From a virus: a stretch of DNA of 20,053 nt. Of this stretch, positions 15,476 to 20,053 are shown in pieces. Within the stretch, counting starts at the first letter, position 1; every line of letters starts with the position of its first letter. The notes below the pieces were generated by a model that worked only from the letters and a program-made list of their open reading frames with translations, did no database searches and was not told the origin of the DNA. Location of the stretch: positions 1-20,053 of IMG/VR virus record IMGVR_UViG_3300006990_003156; one strand, 5' to 3'. Made by a program: the position numbers and the translations under genes.

Positions 15476-15791
15476 ATATATTATCTATAATATATTGTTC
15501 TGCTTCTTCTTTTTTGCCTTGTTGGACAAGTTCAAGAACCTTCTTAGTTTTGTAGCTCTTTTTTCCAAAAATTTCATCAGAATACTTTACACATAAGTCG
15601 TTTAGTATGTCGTAGGCTGGACATAGTGGGAGGGTGTTGTACTCATCAGTTCCCCATGTGAGAATATCTTGTCCCGCATCTTTGTCGCTAGAACCCTCCC
15701 ACTTATGACTCCACCACCAATCACTCCCTTTTTTAAACCCTTTATTTCGTAGAAACTTCGAGAGTTTTAGGCTTGTGTATTTGTTTTGCAT
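15432..15791 (-). CDS. Unknown phage protein, 119 residues
   Basis: A 119-residue protein. It begins MQNKYTSLKLSKFLRNKGFK, and has an aromatic segment with WWWSHKWEGSS, an acidic turn (DILTWGTDEYNTLPL) and a helical half with PAYDILNDLCVKYSDEIFG and QGKKEEAEQYIIDNI. I have the impression that short phage proteins with this SLKLSKFL...PAYDILNDLC pattern are common, but no function is known to me. It starts 8 nt after the C5 methyltransferase stop and overlaps the downstream 43-residue gene by 44 nt. Start context TAAAATATG. Confidence 0.8.
   Translation of the reverse strand: MQNKYTSLKLSKFLRNKGFKKGSDWWWSHKWEGSSDKDAGQDILTWGTDEYNTLPLCPAYDILNDLCVKYSDEIFGKKSYKTKKVLELVQQGKKEEAEQYIIDNIYERNTKKIILQASI
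15476..15495. repeat. Perfect AT-rich inverted repeat
   Basis: ATATATTAT and ATAATATAT are perfect 9-bp arms around CT. The block sits inside the 119-residue gene, just upstream of the ATG of the 43-residue gene. A 13-nt part of it, TATCTATAATATA (15482-15494), recurs exactly at 17217-17229, upstream of the C5 methyltransferase. It could be a protein-binding site or a -10-like promoter element. Confidence 0.5.
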
Positions 15792-15798
15792 ATTTTAG

Positions 15799-17172
15799 CT
15801 ATTTATTGACTAACTTCTCTACGATCGCTCTGATTACATTCACAGTAACTGCGTTCCCTAGTGTTTTGTACCGTTGAGTATCGCTTATTGCGACTAAATC
15901 CCCAGAGAAAACTTTAATCAGATCGTCCAGCTCTTTATCACCCGACATCTCTCCCCGTCCATTGACACCATCTTTTGTCCAGCCGTCTGGAAATCCTTGT
16001 AGTCTTTCGCACTCTGTAGGGGTTAGTCTTCTAATCCTGGACTTGTCTGAAAGCAGGCTGTCTTTTGCTATTGCTTGACTAGTTATTGTACCAATTATAT
16101 GGCTGTCTTTTGGTACTAGTTCTCTGTGCCCACCTGAGAATGGAGTTAAGTCACGTCCGTTTTTCTGTGCTTCTGCTCTTGCTCTTTTTCCCTTCTCTGT
16201 TCTACGCCATTGCATAGGCTTTACATCAGCATGTTTACATTTAGCTTTTTCTGTGCCTCCACCGAGAGGAAATACTTCGGGTCTACTTGTTCCTCTAAGA
16301 TGTCCGATAATGAACACTCGCTCCCTGTTCTGTGGGACTCCGTGATTTTTGCTGTTAAGCACTTGCCATTGACAGTCATACCCCAATTCATCAAGCGTTG
16401 AGATGACGGTACGGAACGTGTTTCCTTGGTCGTGAGATAAAAGCCCTTTGACGTTCTCAAGGAGTAAAAGGCGTGGTTGTTTTTCCCTAACAATCCGAGC
16501 GATTTCAAAGAACATTGTACCTCTCGTATCATCGAAGCCTCCTCGCTTTCCTGCGATAGAGAAGGATTGGCAAGGAAATCCTCCGACAAAGAGGTCAAAG
16601 TCTGGCAGGCTTGTTTCGTCAATTTTTGTAATGTCTCCGAAATTAGTGTGTTTTGGGAAATGTTTTTCATAAATTGAGGTTGCATATTTATCTATCTCAC
16701 TAAATCCTACACATATGGGGACATTCTCCATATCTCCCTCTTGCATTATTGCAGTTATAGCACAGGATTTCGTATTTTGTTTTATCGTTTTCTTTGAGTG
16801 CAAGTTGGTATCCGTATCCTGTTCCGTATTTTTTTCTGTCCTTGTGTCCATCCTGTCGTATGTGTTCAAGTGTGAGGAACCGCTCCTCAGATTCTCCGCA
16901 ACAGGCACACTCTCTCCCGTACACTTCAAGGACTCTTTGTCTCCGCAATGCGTTGTGTTTCCTCCCCATTGCTTTGCTTTTTTCTGGGTTTCTTTTTCTC
17001 CACTCAAATTGGTATTTTCTAAGACATTCTTTACATTTTGAGAAGTTGTTTTTGTAAAATTCATTCCCTGTTTTGCAGTATTTACATTTTGGCATAATTT
17101 TAGTGAGTCATAAGCTTGTTGTATTCCTAGGGCAAAACCACCCACTCCTGAAAAGGCATCAAAGTACTTCAT
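15799..17172 (-). CDS. C5 cytosine DNA methyltransferase with a nested HNH insertion
   Basis: A 457-residue protein carrying the standard C5-MTase motifs: I (FSGVGG, 7-12), II-like GFSEIDKYA (156-164), IV with the catalytic Cys C201 in FPCQSF, VI ENV (239-241), VIII QNRER (281-285), IX RLTPTECERLQGFP, and X TLGNAV (437-442). It would methylate cytosine at C5, probably to protect phage DNA. Between motifs I and II about 130 residues (24-150) are Thr/Asn/Lys-rich and disordered-looking. These are the MTase-frame translation of an HNH gene inserted there in another frame; without them the protein is about 330 residues, normal for the family. Start: the upstream ATG in the repeat element is out of frame here, so 17172 is the true start. 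The stop is TAG at 15799. Confidence 0.88.
   Translation of the reverse strand: MKYFDAFSGVGGFALGIQQAYDSLKLCQNVNTAKQGMNFTKTTSQNVKNVLENTNLSGEKETQKKAKQWGGNTTHCGDKESLKCTGESVPVAENLRSGSSHLNTYDRMDTRTEKNTEQDTDTNLHSKKTIKQNTKSCAITAIMQEGDMENVPICVGFSEIDKYATSIYEKHFPKHTNFGDITKIDETSLPDFDLFVGGFPCQSFSIAGKRGGFDDTRGTMFFEIARIVREKQPRLLLLENVKGLLSHDQGNTFRTVISTLDELGYDCQWQVLNSKNHGVPQNRERVFIIGHLRGTSRPEVFPLGGGTEKAKCKHADVKPMQWRRTEKGKRARAEAQKNGRDLTPFSGGHRELVPKDSHIIGTITSQAIAKDSLLSDKSRIRRLTPTECERLQGFPDGWTKDGVNGRGEMSGDKELDDLIKVFSGDLVAISDTQRYKTLGNAVTVNVIRAIVEKLVNK
16700..17095 (-). CDS. HNH endonuclease nested in the methyltransferase gene
   Basis: A complete 131-residue gene running in the same direction as the methyltransferase but in the +2 frame, and wholly inside it (codons 26-158). 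It starts with a zinc-binding CKYC...CKEC segment (residues 4-7 and 20-23). It then shows an HNH-type core: YGRECACCGES, TLEHIRQDG with the catalytic-type His, ILCYNCNNARG, and CPH at the end. This is the pattern of phage HNH homing endonucleases, which nick DNA at target genes to spread themselves. Its stop TAG lies inside the motif II codons of the methyltransferase (GFSE). The coordinates suggest a free-standing homing gene that landed in the MTase. Start context AAAATTATGCC. Confidence 0.85.
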   Translation of the reverse strand: MPKCKYCKTGNEFYKNNFSKCKECLRKYQFEWRKRNPEKSKAMGRKHNALRRQRVLEVYGRECACCGESEERFLTLEHIRQDGHKDRKKYGTGYGYQLALKENDKTKYEILCYNCNNARGRYGECPHMCRI

Positions 17173-17192
17173 ATATAAAACATTTAATTATT
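17170..17192 (-). repeat. Start element copy 1 (before the C5 methyltransferase)
   Basis: The 3' part of this copy reads as TAATTAAATGTTTTAT followed by ATATG on the minus strand. It matches the three other copies except for a 2-nt AT insertion. The insertion puts the first ATG out of frame: it opens ATG-TTT-TAT-ATA-TGA, whose stop overlaps the real start as ATGA. Confidence 0.7.
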
Positions 17193-17216
17193 GTTGTTTT
17201 CTTCATAAAACACTAC

Positions 17217-17229
17217 TATCTATAATATA
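17217..17229. repeat. Second copy of 13-nt AT-rich sequence TATCTATAATATA
   Basis: Exact copy of 15482-15494. Here it lies between the longer beta-class methyltransferase and the C5 methyltransferase, about 45 nt before the C5 start. It might be a promoter -10 region (minus strand TATTATAG) or a common binding site. Short and AT-rich, so chance is possible. Confidence 0.35.
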
Positions 17230-17236
17230 CTTTAAC

Positions 17237-17269
17237 TATTTATTGACTGTTAAAAATCCTAGCCTCTGC
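17237..17269. repeat. 33-nt direct repeat at methyltransferase 3' end (copy 1)
   Basis: Identical to 19109-19141 over 33 nt, and over 39 nt with one mismatch. In both places it encodes the final residues AEARIFNSQ and the stop of a beta-class methyltransferase. The first 11 nt (TATTTATTGAC) plus an adjacent C also occur at the end of the C5 methyltransferase (15799-15810). Confidence 0.75.
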
Positions 17270-18442
17270 AATCTTGCAATACTCAGCGTCTAGGTCTATC
17301 CCTATGAAGTCAAAGTTTTCTTTCTTACATGCTATTCCTGTTGAACCTGAACCCATAAACGGATCTAGTACTGTACCGCCTTTTGGTGTTACTAGGCGTA
17401 CGAGGTACTGCATAAGTTTTACTGGTTTGACTGTTGGGTGCGAATTCTTTTCTGGTTGTTTTGGCTTATTCTCACCTTTTAATGATGCACCACCTAATCC
17501 CATCACCTTACCAGTATTAGCCATCATAGAACCGCCAGTTTTCTCCTCAAATCCCTCCAGCCCCCCATTCCTTTCTTTCTTACTTGCTTTGGCTACATAA
17601 AAATACCTTGCCTTATCTCCCATTCCTGCTGTAGCTTCTTCACTTCCGTCCAAAATTAAATTTGCTGGGAATCTGCCTTGGGTTTTCATTTTCTCAATCG
17701 CTGTATTTTGTTTATCTAAAATAGACTGCTTATCTTTCATCCAAGGTCTTGAGAAACCTTTTCCATCTACCTTATTTTCAGGCATTGAACCAAACGCTTT
17801 TATATTTGACATATCTTCATTACTCTCCACCCTACACTCATCTATATTTATCCCACCAGTACCCCACTCCAACACGTTCTTTGCAATAGTCTTTTCTGAT
17901 AATGGTTTACGTGCTAGTACAATAGGTTCATTGCTTGGTTTAAGGGCTGTTCCCCAGCCTTCGTATGGTGAGTTTCCTTTGGTTATGTGCTTTTCTACAT
18001 TTGAAAAATCTGTTTTTAGCGTTCTCCCGTCCTGTTCTTTGAATTTTTGTAGAGCTTTGATTGCATTGATATTTTTCTTTCCTATAATCTCCCTCTCATT
18101 CCCCTGCAACTTATCAACCGCCTTACCTATATTATGACTTTTCGGAAATCCTGAGCCATATACCCAACTTACCATGTCTCGTATCTCAAATCCTGCGTCC
18201 TCAATCCGTACTGCCCCTCTGTGGTAGGTTCTAGTTCCAAAGAATGAAAGTAGGTGTCCGCCCGGTTTTAGCACTCGGTATACTTCTTTCCATAGTTCAG
18301 TAGTCGGAACATCATAGTCCCACTTCTTGCCCATGAATGAAAGTCCGTATGGTGGATCGCATACTACACTGTCCACGCTGTTTTCTGGTAGTTTTTGTAG
18401 TTCTACTAAACTATCTCCGTTGATTATCTGCATATAAAACAT
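17240..18442 (-). CDS. Beta-class N4/N6 amino DNA methyltransferase (long)
   Basis: A 400-residue methyltransferase for adenine N6 or cytosine N4. Motif order is IV first, then I, so it is beta-class (N6_N4_Mtase type). Catalytic motif DPPY is at 29-32 (DPPYGLSFMGKKWDYDV). The SAM-binding motif DPFMGSGST is at 360-368, near the C-terminus, followed by FIGIDLDAEYC. A long middle (about 100-310), rich in Lys and Gly and with GTGGINIDECRV, is the likely target-recognition region. The two possible starts are ATG-TTT-TAT-ATG; by comparison with the C5 copy I prefer the second (18433), giving 397 residues. It shares its last residues with the shorter beta-class enzyme at 19112. Probably protective modification. 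Confidence 0.88.
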   Translation of the reverse strand: MFYMQIINGDSLVELQKLPENSVDSVVCDPPYGLSFMGKKWDYDVPTTELWKEVYRVLKPGGHLLSFFGTRTYHRGAVRIEDAGFEIRDMVSWVYGSGFPKSHNIGKAVDKLQGNEREIIGKKNINAIKALQKFKEQDGRTLKTDFSNVEKHITKGNSPYEGWGTALKPSNEPIVLARKPLSEKTIAKNVLEWGTGGINIDECRVESNEDMSNIKAFGSMPENKVDGKGFSRPWMKDKQSILDKQNTAIEKMKTQGRFPANLILDGSEEATAGMGDKARYFYVAKASKKERNGGLEGFEEKTGGSMMANTGKVMGLGGASLKGENKPKQPEKNSHPTVKPVKLMQYLVRLVTPKGGTVLDPFMGSGSTGIACKKENFDFIGIDLDAEYCKIAEARIFNSQ

Positions 18443-18451
18443 TTAATTATT
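18431..18451 (-). repeat. Start element copy 2
   Basis: Contains TAATTAAATGTTTTATATG on the minus strand, with the methyltransferase start ATG at its end. Identical over 21 nt to copies 3 and 4. The flanking sequence on the upstream side differs, so this is a conserved initiation or expression element, not a leftover of one long duplication. Confidence 0.75.
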
Positions 18452-19103
18452 AAACCTCACTTATACGTACAATATGGTCGCAAAGCTCTTTTGGCATTGT
18501 ACCCCTACTTAGATAGTCCCTTTTGTGTACATATCCCCAATCGCCGTGTTTGTGAGTTCCCTTTTTACAGGTGTTTAGGAAGTTAGTTTTTTTGTGGTTT
18601 GTCCAAATGTCTGTTGGTTTCATGACATATACATCTTCAAAACCTTTCGCCGTGCCTTTGTTTCCGTATGAGCAGTATGTAACCGTATAGCGTTCTCTAT
18701 CTTTTACAAAGTCCATATGCCTCATTCTCCCCCTTGGGTTCTCTACGAAATAATACTTTGTACCTGCTTTCACCAAAGCGTCAATCAGTTTCCACATCTT
18801 TACGTTTACCACATCATCTTGTTTTGCCATTTCGGTCTTTGGTTGAAGCCCCTCTTTTACTGTTCTGTGCTTATGTGTTGCTATTGAATACGTTGTACAT
18901 TGTGGGGACGCCCAGACAACATCAGGCACACCGCCACACAATTTCACCACATCGCCCACCGTTAGTTCCGACACATCACATGTCAGGTCTGCGTTCACAT
19001 CCTCAGACCAGTCCACTGTAAAAGTCTCATGTCCTTTTTCTTTGAAAGACTTGGCAATATCACCATGTCCACTAAACAGCTCCAATACCTTCATATAAAA
19101 CAT
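18450..19103 (-). CDS. Small C5-methyltransferase-like protein with altered PC motif
   Basis: A 217-residue protein (214 if the second ATG at 19094 is used). The N-terminus MKVLELFSGHGDIAKSF is a SAM-binding motif I of C5 MTases. At 66-69 there is ASPQC (the PC loop normally reads PPCQ; here Pro-Gln-Cys), and 121-128 reads ENPRGRMR, the family's ENV position altered. It lacks the long C-terminal target domain and motifs IX and X, so it is half the usual length. Similar short Dcm-like proteins occur in phages, with unproven specificity. It may be catalytic with a shifted Cys, or act on another substrate. It sits in the methyltransferase array between two beta-class enzymes. Confidence 0.75.
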   Translation of the reverse strand: MFYMKVLELFSGHGDIAKSFKEKGHETFTVDWSEDVNADLTCDVSELTVGDVVKLCGGVPDVVWASPQCTTYSIATHKHRTVKEGLQPKTEMAKQDDVVNVKMWKLIDALVKAGTKYYFVENPRGRMRHMDFVKDRERYTVTYCSYGNKGTAKGFEDVYVMKPTDIWTNHKKTNFLNTCKKGTHKHGDWGYVHKRDYLSRGTMPKELCDHIVRISEV

Positions 19104-19112
19104 TTAATTATT
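19092..19112 (-). repeat. Start element copy 3
   Basis: Same 21-nt element as copies 2 and 4, ending in the start of the small C5-like gene. It overlaps the stop-proximal block of the upstream beta-class gene, so the two elements meet as TTTATTGAC adjoining ATTAATTAT on the plus strand. Confidence 0.75.
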
Positions 19113-19141
19113 TATTGACTGTTAAAAATCCTAGCCTCTGC
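19109..19141. repeat. 33-nt direct repeat at methyltransferase 3' end (copy 2)
   Basis: Same 33 nt as 17237-17269: codes the last residues AEARIFNSQ and the stop of the shorter beta-class enzyme. The two genes diverge sharply upstream of it, at DNA level, even though their proteins are similar in motif I. That argues for recent exchange or conversion at the gene ends. Confidence 0.75.
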
Positions 19142-19795
19142 GATTTTACAGTATTCAGCATTTAGTTCTATTCCGACAAACTTCCTACCTAGCTTTTTGC
19201 ACGCAACCCCCGTTGTACCACTCCCCATAAATGGGTCAATTATAATACAGTCTTTTGGGAGTATCTCTATTATTCTCTCCATAATCAATTTGGGCATTTG
19301 ACACACGTGAGCTGTTTTTTCTTTTGAAACATTTTTTACTTGCTGCACCTCCCACCAGTCATAAAGCCTTGCTCTCCTCCCTTGTTCTATAAGTTTCTTA
19401 ATACGTTTATCCTTTGGGTTTTTATATGGTTGCCCTGATTTTGTGAAGTCTGGCTTAACATTGAAAAAGGCAATGTCTCTGTGTTGTTTTGGTGTATTTG
19501 CGTTGTAAACCCAACTAACAACTTTTTCAGGAAACTCCCCAACCTGAAACGCAAATTTGTACAATTCTTCTGGATAATGGATAATAACTTTTTTGTTGTT
19601 ACCAAATATTTCTTTCAACCAAGTATAGTAATCCTCCTCTGACATTTTGTCCTTATATTCATTATAATGATACCCTACATTGAACGGGGGGTCTGATACA
19701 AAAATAACTTTTTCAAAGTCGATTTTACCTTTGAGTTTTTCAAGTTCGATTAGACAGTCTCCGTTTATGATAGTTACGTCTCTCATATAAAACAT
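19112..19795 (-). CDS. Beta-class N4/N6 amino DNA methyltransferase (short)
   Basis: A 227-residue enzyme (224 if the second ATG at 19786 is used). Motif IV is SDPPFN (35-39), and the SAM motif DPFMGSGTTG is at 187-196, followed by FVGIELNAEYC. It is therefore beta-class like its longer neighbour, but with a short, different target-recognition region (KIDFEKV to about 180). It would methylate adenine or cytosine amino groups in a specific sequence. Its 3' end is identical in DNA to the longer gene's. It follows a structured leader and is the first methyltransferase in the array. No matching restriction endonuclease gene is seen, so protection of phage DNA is the most likely role. Confidence 0.88.
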   Translation of the reverse strand: MFYMRDVTIINGDCLIELEKLKGKIDFEKVIFVSDPPFNVGYHYNEYKDKMSEEDYYTWLKEIFGNNKKVIIHYPEELYKFAFQVGEFPEKVVSWVYNANTPKQHRDIAFFNVKPDFTKSGQPYKNPKDKRIKKLIEQGRRARLYDWWEVQQVKNVSKEKTAHVCQMPKLIMERIIEILPKDCIIIDPFMGSGTTGVACKKLGRKFVGIELNAEYCKIAEARIFNSQ

Positions 19796-19804
19796 TTAAT
19801 TATT
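19784..19804 (-). repeat. Start element copy 4
   Basis: Fourth copy of the 21-nt element, immediately before the short beta-class gene. It follows a CCTCC-rich leader, unlike the other copies. Confidence 0.75.
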
Positions 19805-19805
19805 T

Positions 19806-19857
19806 AGGAGGCTACAGATTAACGTGCTGTAGCACCACGAGATAAAGAACACCTCCT
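19806..19857 (-). promoter_or_regulatory. Leader that can pair an AGGAGG with a CCTCCT
   Basis: The RNA carries AGGAGG (19857-19852) and its perfect complement CCTCCT (19811-19806), with an inner perfect 7-bp hairpin GCTACAG/CTGTAGC (19833-19827 with 19817-19811) over a 9-nt loop. The outer AGGAGG pairing and the inner hairpin compete by one base at 19811. It looks like a switchable SD-like site ahead of the methyltransferase array; no good start codon follows the AGGAGG closely. Confidence 0.45.
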
Positions 19858-19863
19858 GTTGGT

Positions 19864-19881
19864 CTGGGTCAAAGCCCCCAG
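19864..19881 (-). other. Stem-loop after the zinc-ribbon gene
   Basis: CTGGG pairs with CCCAG around GGCTTTGA in the minus-strand RNA. No T-tract follows. It lies 23 nt after the zinc-ribbon stop and may mark its message end. Confidence 0.35.
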
Positions 19882-19904
19882 CCTTGGCTTCCCCCCGGAA
19901 AATG

Positions 19905-20027
19905 TTATGCCTTTTGTTTGTACGTTTTACCGCACGATTGGCACGTGAACTTCACGAACTGCCCGATACGTTCCGCCTTGTGCGGGCAATAGTACTGACA
20001 GTGGTAACAGGTTCTAACAATTGTCAT
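19905..20027 (-). CDS. Small zinc-ribbon protein
   Basis: A 40-residue frame (begins MTIVRTCYHCQYYCPHKAER; ends QSCGKTYKQKA). Cysteine pairs C7/C10 and C29/C32 in CxxC spacing, plus C14 and H16, make a zinc ribbon like those in nucleic-acid-binding proteins. It is the only gene in the window with a clear SD: GGAGGAG lies 6 nt before the ATG. The first gene downstream is the short beta-class methyltransferase, beyond a 109-nt leader. Function unknown; a DNA- or RNA-binding adaptor is plausible. Its strong SD differs from all neighbours, which may mean separate origin. Confidence 0.75.
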   Translation of the reverse strand: MTIVRTCYHCQYYCPHKAERIGQFVKFTCQSCGKTYKQKA

Positions 20028-20053
20028 TGTCTCCTCCTAGAGAACGAATGCGA

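Noticed and set aside
16700-17095. Intein or group I intron explanation for the HNH segment
   Set aside because: An intein must be in frame with its host, and this HNH is in a different frame. The segment is almost only the ORF, leaving no room for a normal intron core. RNA removal is still untested.
17159-17206. A 15-residue frame overlapping the C5 methyltransferase start
   Set aside because: It begins at TTTATGAAG, close to the repeated start element, but is tiny, out of frame and without other support; it is more likely a partial copy of the element.
1-20053. Recoded stop codons
   Set aside because: TAA, TAG and TGA all end clear genes (for example TGA at 9858 and 9508, TAG at 7149), and no gene is split at a stop that homologous motifs read through.
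1-20053. tRNA genes, CRISPR arrays, integrase or attachment sites
   Set aside because: I scanned the non-coding gaps for cloverleaf-like and spaced-repeat patterns and found none; no integrase-like motifs appear. A tRNA would need a dedicated scan to exclude fully.

Overview
The window is one continuous stretch of a tailed double-stranded DNA phage or prophage genome. Every credible gene is on the minus strand, so transcription runs from base 20053 towards base 1. Coding density is high, the DNA is moderately AT-rich by eye, and TAA, TAG and TGA are all used as stops, so the standard code applies. The head and neck proteins, and the absence of recognisable major tail or tape-measure genes before the left edge, suggest a short-tailed (podovirus-type) virion; this is inference. 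The host cannot be named. Almost all genes lack a Shine-Dalgarno sequence and start in an A/T-rich ...TATG context, which is compatible with hosts that use weak SD signals, such as Bacteroidota or some Patescibacteria, but does not prove either.

Layout in transcription order. (1) 20027-19905: a tiny zinc-ribbon protein with a strong SD, the only such gene here, followed by a structured leader (19905-19796). (2) 19795-15799: four DNA methyltransferase genes of different types (a short beta-class amino-MTase, a small atypical C5-like MTase, a longer beta-class amino-MTase, and a standard C5 MTase). Each is preceded by a near-identical 21-23 nt element ending in its start codon, and three end in a shared 3' sequence. 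The C5 MTase contains, wholly nested in another reading frame, an intact-looking HNH endonuclease gene. (3) 15791-14400: five small genes of unknown function, two with zinc-binding cysteines. (4) 14394-14314: a sigma70-like promoter (TTGAAA-17-TATACT) with an inverted repeat over its -10 box, followed about 20-50 nt later by an intrinsic terminator. This resembles the late-promoter/terminator design of lambda (pR'-tR'). (5) 14329-13309: several very small ORFs and the small terminase. (6) 13305-1: large terminase, portal, two small proteins, scaffold, major capsid protein with an inserted domain, a neck adaptor, a beta-propeller-like tail/neck protein, a receptor-binding fibre, a 710-residue virion protein with a C-terminal M23-like peptidase domain, and a truncated alanine-rich virion protein.

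Working picture: the right half is an accessory DNA-modification island, probably protecting the phage genome from host restriction. The left half is the packaging and virion operon, switched on from the 14.4 kb promoter. The most unusual things are the nested HNH gene whose insertion keeps the methyltransferase frame open, the repeated start elements that give the methyltransferase genes a cassette appearance, and the consistent T immediately before the ATG across the genome. All family names rest on motifs read by eye; no database search was possible.
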